Assembly: GCF_001484765.1 (NCBI RefSeq) | Contig: NZ_LLXO01000015.1 | Location: 112,143 to 176,142 of the forward strand | Direction of reading: 5' to 3' | Origin: Entomohabitans teleogrylli | Lineage (GTDB): Bacteria > Pseudomonadota > Gammaproteobacteria > Enterobacterales > Enterobacteriaceae | DNA length: 64,000 bases | In this document: piece after piece, positions 55,633-63,647 of the stretch | How positions within the stretch are numbered: the first letter of the stretch is position 1 | Layout: every line of letters begins with the position of its first letter | Notes under the pieces: generated by a model | Databases searched by the model: none | What the model saw: the letters and a program-made list of their open reading frames with translations, nothing else | Told to the model about the DNA's origin: nothing | Made by a program: the position numbers and the translations under genes

Positions 55633-57820
55633 AGCGGCCTCCGGCTTTCAGTATTTCTGGCGTTATCCCGATGGGACTGAGGATATTCTCCAGGGCTTCG
55701 GCGACACCCTGGGCCATATCGCGTCCTCCACAAATCATGATCCTTCCCCCCTGCTCGATAGACTGCGCGATTAACGGGCCTTCCCTGAGTAGAATATCCT
55801 GAACATATTGTGGGTAATCGCTGCGTGAAGCCGCGGTGAAAAGTTGTGTAAGGTACCCTTCGCTTTGCCAGATGGATAATTCGGTGTGGTACAGGAAATC
55901 GCTGTCCGGCGAGCGAAGTCCGAAAAACAGATAAATCGCACGTCGCCGATCATTGCGACGAATAAAACCTGCCAGAGGCCCCAGGCCGGTACCGGCGCCA
56001 ATCAGAATCAGGGGGGAACTGTCGTGCTGGACATGAAAAGCGGGGTTGCTGCGCAAAAAAGCACGTACCGTCTGCCCGGGAGAAAGACGTGTCAACTGAC
56101 CAGAAGACAGACCACCTGGATGCTGGCGTACCACTATTTCTATAAAACCATCTTCTGTGCCTGAAGCCAGAGAGTAAAGGCGAGGTATCGTATTGCCTAC
56201 CGGTAAAATCCCCAGCAAATCTCCTGCTTCGAACCGGGCAAAACCTTCGCCGGTGACGCGCTGCCAGAAAGATGTTTTCGGTAGCGCGAAGCGCAGTATT
56301 GTCATTGGTACATGTATAGCCTCTCCGTAATCTCTGCGCGTCAGCAGGGTCAGTGGCGTTGTCGCTGGCAATACCGGTTGATATGCCAGATTGAGTTCTG
56401 CGTGCAGAGCATTACCCAGCGCCCGGCCCCAGCGAGTGAAGGCCTGAGACGATTGCCGATCGATAGTTTCAAAAGGGAGTAATGATCTCCATCCTGCAGC
56501 CCGGGCAGCTCTTTCCACTGCAGCGGCAAAGGCGCAAAAGTGCGGGAAGCTGCGATCGCCAAACCCGAGAACGGCCAGGGGAGCGACAGGAGGGGTCTTC
56601 ATTGCTTGAAGTTTTTCGAGCAATACTCGGGCGGAAGAGGGCGCACCACCTTCTCCATAGGTGGCCGTAAGGATAAAAAAGCGTTGTACCTTGCGATAAC
56701 GAGTAGGCGTGAATGTGTTCGCTGGTGCGACATGTACAGACTGGCCGACATCACGTAACGCATTTGCCAGCGTTGCCGCAAAACCCCAGGTGGTGCCACT
56801 TTCTGAACCTACCAGTACAATTGTGGTAGCCTGGGCGGCAGACGCGTTATCTTTTAGACGCGGACGGCTACCTGTCCCGGTAAGCCAGACAGCGTATCCG
56901 GTTATGACCAATACAGGACCCCCTAACGCCACCAGACCAAGAACAATTCCTGTGATGGCCGAGCCCTGACCGGTATGAAGCATGTAAATGGTTTCTGATA
57001 TTTTCTGCCAGGTATTAAGGTCGCTCCACGCCAGCATAGTGCCGGTTCCCTGATCCACATATCCCATCCCCTGGTCAGTCTTGATGATGAACGTATCTTC
57101 GGGATGGTCTGGATCGGGAAAACTTAGCTCGCGTAACACAGTGACAGGGGTGTTACGCAAGACATCTATTTTATCCAGCGCGAGGCCGGTTTTGCCGCTG
57201 GCTTCATAAGCGAGGGGCGGCTGCAAAGGCTCTATCGTGACAATGTTGAATGTTTCGGCGGACATCCAGAGCGCCGTTAATGCACAGAGCAATAATCCAG
57301 GTGCCGTAACGCGTGCAAGTTCAACGTGTAGTCGTCCTGCTAATGGTCCGCGCAGGCGTGAAAACCAGCGTCGCCAGCCTCCGGTGCGTCGAACAATCAG
57401 TATTGAGCCGGAAAATGTCAGGATAAGCATCGTCAGCGCGCCAGCGGCGACTATCAGGCGGCCGCTATCATCCAGAAACAGCGAACGATGGAAAGTTGTC
57501 AGCCAGCGCCTTAGGGGGTCGGGATTGGTAGTGTCAAGATGATGGCCGGTCATCGGATCGATAATAGCAGAGCCCGGCTGGCTACCATCGAACCACCATG
57601 CACTGATCTGTCCCGAAGACGATCGCTGAATCTGTTCTACGCCAGGGTGGGCTTTCTGCACCTGTGTCGCCAGTTCAGCAACGGTCATTCCGTTGGCAGC
57701 CTGAGGAGCCAGAACGGTATCTGCTGCCGGGTAAAACGACAGTATGGCTCCGCTTAACGCAGTGGTGAACAACAGGGTAGCCAGTGCCAGTCCTGGCCAG
57801 CGGTGCAAAATGCGTATCAT
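55613..57820 (-). CDS. PepSY-TM/flavodoxin/FNR fusion, transmembrane NADPH reductase
   Basis: 735 residues, three modules. Residues 1-320 are a PepSY-associated TM domain with helices near 8-30, 123-144, 170-190 and 288-313; His6, His111, His165 and His282 sit at helix ends and can ligate two b haems. Residues 332-475 are a flavodoxin-like FMN domain ('SESGTTWGFA' 339-348, 'TATYGEGGAP' 385-394). Residues 495-735 are a ferredoxin-NADP reductase module with FAD motif 'RLYS' 547-550, NADPH loop 'GAGTGLGPLAG' 608-618 and 'CGGRDMA' 697-703. It should pass NADPH electrons via FAD and FMN to membrane haem and the periplasm. A good ribosome site (GGAGG) precedes it, 20 bases after the DUF2271 gene. 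Confidence 0.85.
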   Translation of the reverse strand: MIRILHRWPGLALATLLFTTALSGAILSFYPAADTVLAPQAANGMTVAELATQVQKAHPGVEQIQRSSSGQISAWWFDGSQPGSAIIDPMTGHHLDTTNPDPLRRWLTTFHRSLFLDDSGRLIVAAGALTMLILTFSGSILIVRRTGGWRRWFSRLRGPLAGRLHVELARVTAPGLLLCALTALWMSAETFNIVTIEPLQPPLAYEASGKTGLALDKIDVLRNTPVTVLRELSFPDPDHPEDTFIIKTDQGMGYVDQGTGTMLAWSDLNTWQKISETIYMLHTGQGSAITGIVLGLVALGGPVLVITGYAVWLTGTGSRPRLKDNASAAQATTIVLVGSESGTTWGFAATLANALRDVGQSVHVAPANTFTPTRYRKVQRFFILTATYGEGGAPSSARVLLEKLQAMKTPPVAPLAVLGFGDRSFPHFCAFAAAVERAARAAGWRSLLPFETIDRQSSQAFTRWGRALGNALHAELNLAYQPVLPATTPLTLLTRRDYGEAIHVPMTILRFALPKTSFWQRVTGEGFARFEAGDLLGILPVGNTIPRLYSLASGTEDGFIEIVVRQHPGGLSSGQLTRLSPGQTVRAFLRSNPAFHVQHDSSPLILIGAGTGLGPLAGFIRRNDRRRAIYLFFGLRSPDSDFLYHTELSIWQSEGYLTQLFTAASRSDYPQYVQDILLREGPLIAQSIEQGGRIMICGGRDMAQGVAEALENILSPIGITPEILKAGGRYVEDIY

Positions 57821-57840
57821 AGTGGTGACCTCCGGCTCGC

Positions 57841-58311
57841 TCAGAAACCGTAGGTGAACATGTCAATATAGCGGCGACCTGAAATGGACTGTCCGGCGCC
57901 GGTGTTAGTCAGCGGAACGGAGACTTCACGTGGGCTATCCCGCATATCTTCAACGGCGGCATCCAGGGTGAGTTTATAGCCCGCGTCGAATAAGGTATCG
58001 GCTAAATCGACGGTGACTTTCAGGTCTCTGCCGGCCCCGACGCTGGCACCTGTAATCCCGTTGATATGTGCCTGGCGGCCGCCAGTCGCACGATACCAGT
58101 CGGTCAGATGTTTGTAATATTTAGATTTCTTACCAGCCACCCAAAGAGTACGCACATAGGCGCCAGAAGCATCGGTCAGATACAGGGCAAGATAGGCACC
58201 ATCTCCACCATAGTTCCTGAGCGTGGTCGTCAGGGTTACCGGACGCGCCATGACAAGTTCGGGAAGTACCAGCGCGGCGGATAAAGCCAGACCTGAGATG
58301 AGTTTTTTCAT
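57841..58311 (-). CDS. DUF2271 periplasmic protein with candidate flavinylation site
   Basis: 156 residues. A signal peptide 'MKKLISGLALSAALVLPELVMA' ends at about residue 22. The mature part has the DUF2271 features 'YLALYLTDASGAYVRTLWVAGKK' (given up to here in two parts: Y-L-A-L-Y-L-T-D and Y-V-R-T-L-W-V-A-G-K-K), 'YKLTLDAAVEDMRD' and 'NGITGASVGAG' at 84-94. N-G-I-T-G-A-S resembles the D-G-x-S/T-G-A-T/S site flavinylated by ApbE in NqrC and RnfG; Ser90 would carry FMN. Linkage to apbE and a transmembrane flavin reductase fits a periplasmic electron carrier. Experimental function unknown. Confidence 0.82.
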   Translation of the reverse strand: MKKLISGLALSAALVLPELVMARPVTLTTTLRNYGGDGAYLALYLTDASGAYVRTLWVAGKKSKYYKHLTDWYRATGGRQAHINGITGASVGAGRDLKVTVDLADTLFDAGYKLTLDAAVEDMRDSPREVSVPLTNTGAGQSISGRRYIDMFTYGF

Positions 58312-58412
58312 TATTGAACTCCTTATTCATATTTGCGTAACCAGGACTGCATCGGAAGAGAACGTTGAGTGGTCATTACCTCTCTGAATGCTGCAGACCT
58401 GTCGACTATCTG

Positions 58413-58778
58413 TTAGTCATCAACCTGTTGTGATGGTGGGGGGAGGGGAGGTGCATTACTGGACGTATTATCCGGGACGGACAGGTAGCGCGATGTGTCA
58501 GAGCCTGGCTGAAAGCGGACTTCCAGCTTAAGTGGTTCCAGTGTCGCAGGATCAAGTTTCAGCTTGATTCGATTACCTTCATTGTCCCGACCGCGGATCT
58601 CATAACAGCCATCGTCGATGCGTAGCCGGTCTGTGGTTATACCCAGCTCAGTGACATGATCGGAAACGGTATCCCGGGATTGCCATTCAGCCATAGGGCG
58701 GCGGCAATCGTCGCTGGCCAGCGCTGCACCAGAACCTGTCAGCACGATCACAATGACAGCAGGAAAGAATGATTTCAT
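58413..58778 (-). CDS. Periplasmic PepSY-domain protein
   Basis: 121 residues. Signal peptide 'MKSFFPAVIVIVLTGSGAALA' cleaved near residue 21 before 'SDDC'. The mature protein is one PepSY repeat ('LRIDDGCYEIRGRDNEGNRI', 'KLKLDPATLEPLKLEVRF'), two cysteines that can form a disulfide, and a Pro-rich tail. First gene of the minus-strand redox set, separated from the DUF2271 gene by 100 bases. PepSY proteins beside two-component systems often act as small envelope sensors or inhibitors; that role is inferred. Confidence 0.8.
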   Translation of the reverse strand: MKSFFPAVIVIVLTGSGAALASDDCRRPMAEWQSRDTVSDHVTELGITTDRLRIDDGCYEIRGRDNEGNRIKLKLDPATLEPLKLEVRFQPGSDTSRYLSVPDNTSSNAPPLPPPSQQVDD

Positions 58779-58792
58779 AGCAGGGTTCCTCT

Positions 58793-58863
58793 ATCCTTGG
58801 GACTTTAAGGATGACCTGCCAGAATGATCGCGAGCTGAAGCTGGAATGAAAAACGCTTCAGCT
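58793..58863. promoter_or_regulatory. Two inverted repeats in the divergent promoter of the redox module
   Basis: ATCCTT (58793-58798) / AAGGAT (58807-58812) lies next to the PepSY gene start. AGCTGAAGC (58833-58841) / GCTTCAGCT (58855-58863), a perfect 9-bp repeat with a 13-base spacer and centres 22 bp apart, lies nearer the response regulator. These are candidate binding sites for the regulator encoded at 58911. Confidence 0.55.
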
Positions 58864-58910
58864 TGCCGTCAGGAAAGCTGTTGTGCAGGTACGGGTCGAG
58901 GAATAGATCA

Positions 58911-59570
58911 ATGCGGATCATGCTGATTGAAGACGATGCGGTACTTGGGTCTGCGGTGCGTGACCAGATGGCGGGAGATGGTCACTCCGTGGACTGGGTA
59001 CAACGTCTGGATACGGCAGAGCGCGCTATTGCCGGCGCTTCTTACGATCTCCTGTTGCTTGATCTCATGCTTCCCGATGGACGGGGCGTTCCATTCCTGC
59101 GCGGGATGCGAGCGCGGGGTTATGCTGTACCGGTCATCATTCTGACCGCCCTTGATCAAGTTTCTGACCGGATTGAAGGGTTGAATGCGGGCGCTGACGA
59201 CTATCTGGTAAAGCCTTTCGATCTGGCGGAGTTGTCTGCGCGGATAGGATCTGTTGCTCGCCGTTACAGTGGTAGCCCTAATCCTGTGATTCACCATGGG
59301 ACTTTGCGTATCGACCTGGCGGCGCGCAGCATTCAGCGTGATGGGCGCGGCATTACACTGACGTTGCGTGAATGGGCCTTGTTTGAGGCTTTTCTGACGC
59401 GTCCCGGGCAATTGCTTTCTAAAGCACAGCTTGAAGATAAACTGTATACCTTTGATGCCGAGGTTGAGAGCAATACCATTGAGGTCCATGTCAGCCGGCT
59501 GCGCAAGAAGCTGGGGAGCGATATCATTGAGACCGAACGGGGCCTTGGTTATCGACTGGGGCAGGGATAA
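58911..59570 (+). CDS. OmpR-family response regulator
   Basis: 219 residues. The receiver domain has the acidic pair Asp8-Asp9, phospho-acceptor Asp51 in 'LLLLDLMLPDG', the Thr in 'VIILTALD' and Lys in 'DDYLVKPFD' near 101. The C-terminal winged helix (about 125-217) has 'LTLREWALFEAFLTRPGQLL' and 'VEVHVSRLRKKLG'-type DNA recognition (here I-E-V-H-V-S-R-L-R-K-K-L-G). It is divergent from the PepSY/DUF2271/flavoprotein/apbE genes and is followed two bases later by its kinase. ATG 58911 is chosen because the receiver fold begins there; the frame is open 16 codons upstream. Confidence 0.93.
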   Translation: MRIMLIEDDAVLGSAVRDQMAGDGHSVDWVQRLDTAERAIAGASYDLLLLDLMLPDGRGVPFLRGMRARGYAVPVIILTALDQVSDRIEGLNAGADDYLVKPFDLAELSARIGSVARRYSGSPNPVIHHGTLRIDLAARSIQRDGRGITLTLREWALFEAFLTRPGQLLSKAQLEDKLYTFDAEVESNTIEVHVSRLRKKLGSDIIETERGLGYRLGQG

Positions 59571-59572
59571 CG

Positions 59573-60904
59573 ATGTCGCGTAGTCTTCAGAGACAACTCG
59601 GATTTTCATTGGGTATCCTGTTGACTATCCTCTGGGCAAGCGCCGCTTCGCTGACCGCCATTCAGGCGAGAAGTGCCATTGAAGAGGTGTTTGATTCAGC
59701 GTTACAGGAAACGGCGCAGCGCATTTTGCCACTTGCGATTGTTGATATTCTTGGACGTGATGAGGAGGGCGTCACGCAGCGGTTGGTGGAAATTCGCGAC
59801 CATGAAGAATTTCTCACTTACATCGTGCGCGACGATCAGGAGCATATTCTTCTCCATTCCCATGATGCTGACCCCGGTGTATTTCTCCCGTGGGACGGTA
59901 TGGGTTTCCGTCAGTCTTCTACCCATCGGTTTTATAACGAAGATGCCTTGCAGGGTTCGATACGGCTGACTATTGCTGAACCGTTGTCTCGTCGCCAGAG
60001 TGTCGCGCGTGAAATCCAGACAGGCTTTGGTCTGCCGCTGTTGATTTTTCTTCCCGTTGCGATTCTTTCAATCGTCCTTGCGGTGCGGTTCAGCCTTGCG
60101 CCTTTGCGCCGTTTTCGCGATCGGCTGGCTGTGCGAGGAGTGAGCGATCTCTCATTGGTGCCGGCAGATAGACTTCCAAACGAGATCTCACCGGTGGCAG
60201 ATACCTTGAATGGATTACTCGGTCAACTAGCTGTCGCCTTCGAGGCAGAGCGTAGTTTTACCGCCAATGCAGCCCATGAATTGCGCACTCCACTTGCTGG
60301 TGCTATTGCGCAGGCACAGCGTCTGCAGGCGGAAACGAATGATGCGGAGGCACAGAGACGAGCTGCCAGTATTGAGTTGACTCTAAAGCGTCTGACGCGG
60401 CTTTCCGAACGTCTGATGCAGTTGTCGCGGGCTGAAGGGGGGCGCTTGTGTCTGGAAGATGCTGCCGATCTCCGGCCTGTAGCGCGTATTCTGACAGAAG
60501 ACTTGTCACGTATCATGGGAATGGGCAGGATTTGTCTCATATTGCCGGCTACTCCAGTGATATCAGAACTCGATCCCGACATCTTTGCCATTCTTTATCG
60601 CAACCTTGTTGAGAATGCGTTACGGCATGGAGCGGAGGGGGCGCCAGTAGATGTTTCCATTTCTGAGAGTGGATTACTCACCGTCGCCAATGATGGACCG
60701 GTGGTGCCGGACCGGGTACTCATCCGGTTGACGGAGCGGTTTGAACGCGCTGCAAACCCTTCCTGGGGGGCTGGGCTGGGCCTGGCGATAGTTAATACTA
60801 TCGCTTTACGAATCGGGACCACTCTCGTACTGAGATCGCCACGAACCGATCAGAACTCGGGATTTGAGGCTTGCCTGGCACTGCCGGTTGTACAAGGAAA
60901 ATGA
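59573..60904 (+). CDS. Sensor histidine kinase of the redox module
   Basis: 443 residues. Two transmembrane helices (about 8-28 and 150-170) bracket a ~120-residue periplasmic sensor region with no PAS match I can recognise. The HAMP-like linker 'APLRRFRDRLAVRG' follows. The HisKA phospho-acceptor is His235 in 'AAHELRTPLAG'; the ATPase domain has the N-box 'YRNLVENALRHG' near 343, 'VANDGPVV' near 370 and the G2 box 'GAGLGLAIV' near 402. QseC/PmrB-like architecture. The stimulus is unknown; metal or redox state are plausible. Confidence 0.92.
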   Translation: MSRSLQRQLGFSLGILLTILWASAASLTAIQARSAIEEVFDSALQETAQRILPLAIVDILGRDEEGVTQRLVEIRDHEEFLTYIVRDDQEHILLHSHDADPGVFLPWDGMGFRQSSTHRFYNEDALQGSIRLTIAEPLSRRQSVAREIQTGFGLPLLIFLPVAILSIVLAVRFSLAPLRRFRDRLAVRGVSDLSLVPADRLPNEISPVADTLNGLLGQLAVAFEAERSFTANAAHELRTPLAGAIAQAQRLQAETNDAEAQRRAASIELTLKRLTRLSERLMQLSRAEGGRLCLEDAADLRPVARILTEDLSRIMGMGRICLILPATPVISELDPDIFAILYRNLVENALRHGAEGAPVDVSISESGLLTVANDGPVVPDRVLIRLTERFERAANPSWGAGLGLAIVNTIALRIGTTLVLRSPRTDQNSGFEACLALPVVQGK

Positions 60905-60951
60905 GCGCTCAGTGTCTGTGGTCTGAACTTTGTCACTGTGTATTACTAAAT

Positions 60952-60977
60952 GCCGCCTTCTGATTTTAGAAGGCGGC
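60952..60977. terminator. Terminator between kinase and peroxidase genes
   Basis: A perfect 10-bp stem GCCGCCTTCT (60952-60961) / AGAAGGCGGC (60968-60977) with a 6-nt loop lies between convergent genes. The flanks are not strongly T-rich. Confidence 0.7.
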
Positions 60978-60986
60978 GAAAGGGAT

Positions 60987-62378
60987 TTATTCTACTGGAT
61001 ATGGGGTATAGGTACCGGTAAGGCTTTCCAGGAAAGCGACAATATCATTCACATCCTGCTGCGGCAGTTCCGTGCCGACCTGGTGACGTAGCATCAGTTT
61101 CACGGCTTCATCCAGCGTTTCCACATCTCCACGGTGGTAATATGGCGCAGTCAGCGTCACGTTGCGCAGCGTCGGGACTTTCTGACGCAGGCGGTCACGC
61201 GCTTCTTCTGTCACGTTCATACGTCCAATATCCGCATCCGTGATTTCGCCGAAGTTGAAATCTTTTTTCAGGCCCAATGGCTCAAAGGAACGGCCGCCGA
61301 GGATTACACCGCCGTGGCAGGTGGCGCATTTGTTATCCTTAAACAGCTGATAGCCGCGAATTTGTTGGGCAGTCAGCGCACTATCGTCGCCGCGCAGCCA
61401 GTTATCAAACGGAGAGTCCGGGGTTATCAGGGTTTTCTCAAACTCGGCAATGGCGTCAGTGATGGTATCGCCGGTAAACCCTTCCGGATAGACTGCCGTA
61501 AAGTCGCGGCTAAGTACCTCATCCTGGCGCAGCTTTGCGATAATCTCCTCCCAGGATTTGGATGCCATTTCTATCGGGTTAAGCGGTGGCCCGCCTGCCT
61601 GAGCCTGCAATGTCGGTGCCCGGCCATCCCAGAACTGCTCAATGTTAAATACCGAGTTGAACACTGTCGGCGCGTTAATCGGGCCCACTGCGCCGCCGAC
61701 GCCCGTCGACGTTTTCAGGCCGTCGACCCCACCGGCGCCTAACTGGTGACAACTGGCGCAGGAGATAGAGTTATCCCCGGAAAGCCGCGGATCGTGATAC
61801 AGACGGAATCCGAGGGCCACTTTGTCTTTATCAACCGGTAGTGAGCGGGGGATCGGTTGCACCGGTTCGTTGCGATGCCGGGGAGCGGTATCGTCACTGG
61901 CATAAAAGCTTTCACGTTGGTTGGTTATCCAGTCCATCAGCGTTTTGCGCTCGCTGTCATTGACGCTGCCTGCCCAGTGCAGCGCGACATAACGGGTCGG
62001 CGGCATGGTCTGATGTTGCATGACCCATTCAATTTTATTCAGGTCGCTTTGCGGCGCCGGTTTGTTTTCAGTCAGGCTTTCCCGAACCGGCGTAAGGTTG
62101 AAAGACTTATAGCCGAGCTGGATGTCGTAATCCATCAACTGCTTCGCGACGGGAAAGGAGGCATAGAACGGCAATTCAGCGGAGGGGGTATGGCAATAAT
62201 CACATCCCTTGTCCCGAAGAATAGCCAACACCTGATTATTTTGTGCCGATGCTGAGTTTGGGATTGACGTTTTCGCCACACGCTGGGTGTCGTAATACCA
62301 TACATAGCCAGCGAGTCCCAAATAACACAGGGTGCCTCCAGCAATAGCGATGGCCGTTAGTTTTACTATTTTATTCAT
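60987..62378 (-). CDS. yhjA: YhjA-type tri-haem cytochrome c peroxidase
   Basis: Quinol-linked periplasmic peroxidase anchored by one N-terminal helix (about 6-28), which reduces H2O2, chiefly without oxygen. 463 residues (E. coli YhjA 465). Three c-type haem sites: 'CDYCH' 59-63 in the extra N-terminal domain, 'CASCH' near 207 and 'CATCH' near 352 in the CcpA-like domains. 'QFWDGRAPTLQ' and 'TLTAPYYHRGDV' are conserved peroxidase segments. I start at 62378 (MNKIVKL). In E. coli it is FNR- and OxyR-controlled and located elsewhere (near gadA); no clear FNR site is visible upstream here. Confidence 0.93.
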   Translation of the reverse strand: MNKIVKLTAIAIAGGTLCYLGLAGYVWYYDTQRVAKTSIPNSASAQNNQVLAILRDKGCDYCHTPSAELPFYASFPVAKQLMDYDIQLGYKSFNLTPVRESLTENKPAPQSDLNKIEWVMQHQTMPPTRYVALHWAGSVNDSERKTLMDWITNQRESFYASDDTAPRHRNEPVQPIPRSLPVDKDKVALGFRLYHDPRLSGDNSISCASCHQLGAGGVDGLKTSTGVGGAVGPINAPTVFNSVFNIEQFWDGRAPTLQAQAGGPPLNPIEMASKSWEEIIAKLRQDEVLSRDFTAVYPEGFTGDTITDAIAEFEKTLITPDSPFDNWLRGDDSALTAQQIRGYQLFKDNKCATCHGGVILGGRSFEPLGLKKDFNFGEITDADIGRMNVTEEARDRLRQKVPTLRNVTLTAPYYHRGDVETLDEAVKLMLRHQVGTELPQQDVNDIVAFLESLTGTYTPYPVE

Positions 62379-62738
62379 TACTGATTCCTTCAGAGAAATT
62401 GCCCACATGCATATTAAAAATTTTGTAATACGAGCTTTATAGTCACGGACGTGGTAGACATTGTTAGCCTGAATTATTCCCGATATGGGAAGCCACAATG
62501 ATTAAGATAGCGTTTATTAATAAAGGATACTTCTTAAAGTCACCACTAAATCACTATAAATGAGATCGGTGGAATAGTATTTGCTGAAAATTTGCATGGA
62601 ATAAATGGTGGATATCAAAAATTAATGCCTAAATAATTTTTGATATGAAAATAATACTCAATAACATACTCATTTTTACCGTTAGTGAGAATTGAAATCC
62701 TTTTCATTTACTGAGCCCATTTTCTATATTGCCAGTAT
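62379..62738. other. AT-rich spacer upstream of the peroxidase gene
   Basis: 360 bases, strongly AT-rich, between the peroxidase start and the end of the cation transporter gene on the same strand. It must hold the peroxidase promoter. I see no gene and no convincing FNR (TTGAT-N4-ATCAA) palindrome. Confidence 0.55.
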
Positions 62739-63647
62739 TTACCTTAAACAATCACCTGTACCAGATGCACAGGGGTCAACATGTATCATCATATTGAGAA
62801 CGTTATGTTTTTTTAATACTTTGTTGCGTGTGGCGACGGCAATGTCATGGCCCTCTCTGACAGACAGGTGCGCCTGAACCTCAATATGGACATCAACCAG
62901 AATCAGGTCCCCGGCCTTACGTGTTTTTAAATCATGGAGATTCATAACCCCCGGAGTGGACAAAATAGTGGCTTTTATTTCGTTTTCTTTGGCAGGTTCT
63001 ACGGAACGATCCATCAGGTCATGTAATGCGTTACAGGCGAAGGGATAGCCCATGCGGACTATCAATGCACCGACGATAAGCGCTGCGATGGGATCACAAT
63101 AAGGCAGTCCGGCGAGGCTTCCGGCGATCCCTATGGCCACAACCACTGATGAAGCGGCATCTGAACGGGCGTGCCAGGCATTAGCGACCAGCATAGAAGA
63201 CTGAATACGCGTCGCTACCGCGAGCATGTATCGGAACAAACATTCTTTTATGATCAGAGCGCCAATCGCCACCCACAGTGCCGTGATATGAACTTGCTGG
63301 ATAGTGTCAGGATGGAGTAATTTCCCGACTGCCGACCACAGCATGCCAGCGCCAACAAGACATAGCAAAACGCCTAAAATCATTGACGCGCCATTTTCAT
63401 AGCGCCAGTGTCCATAATGATGATCGTCGTCACAGGGCTTTCGGCTTTTTTGGTTGGCAATCAGCACCACAAAGTCAGCGATTAAATCGGAAAACGAATG
63501 AATGCCATCGGCGACAAGCGCCTGAGAGCCTGAAAGTAGACCAGTTATAATCTGTAAGCAGGATAAAAACAAATTAACAATGACGCTAATCAGTGTGCTT
63601 TTACGTGCCGTCCGTGAGCGCTCATGATAATTATTATCATTTTTCAT
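62739..63647 (-). CDS. Cation diffusion facilitator (CDF) family efflux protein
   Basis: 302-residue inner-membrane divalent metal/proton antiporter. Six hydrophobic helices between about 20 and 210. Metal-site motifs are 'VADGIHSFSDLIADF' in helix 2 (H-x3-D) and 'NAWHARSDAASS' in helix 5 (H-x3-D); a His/Asp-rich loop 'DDDHHYGHWRYE' follows helix 2. The C-terminal cytosolic domain has 'DVHIEVQAHLSVREGHDIA'. FieF-like in outline, but sequence identity is modest; iron, zinc or manganese are all possible. A Fur-box-like stretch overlaps its first codons. Confidence 0.88.
   Translation of the reverse strand: MKNDNNYHERSRTARKSTLISVIVNLFLSCLQIITGLLSGSQALVADGIHSFSDLIADFVVLIANQKSRKPCDDDHHYGHWRYENGASMILGVLLCLVGAGMLWSAVGKLLHPDTIQQVHITALWVAIGALIIKECLFRYMLAVATRIQSSMLVANAWHARSDAASSVVVAIGIAGSLAGLPYCDPIAALIVGALIVRMGYPFACNALHDLMDRSVEPAKENEIKATILSTPGVMNLHDLKTRKAGDLILVDVHIEVQAHLSVREGHDIAVATRNKVLKKHNVLNMMIHVDPCASGTGDCLR
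63626..63644. promoter_or_regulatory. Fur-box-like sequence over the first codons of the CDF gene
   Basis: GATAATTATTATCATTTTT matches the 19-bp Fur consensus GATAATGATAATCATTATC at 15 positions. It encodes residues 2-8 of the transporter, so it could be chance in an Asn/Asp/Tyr-rich stretch, or a repressor site just after the start codon. Confidence 0.4.
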
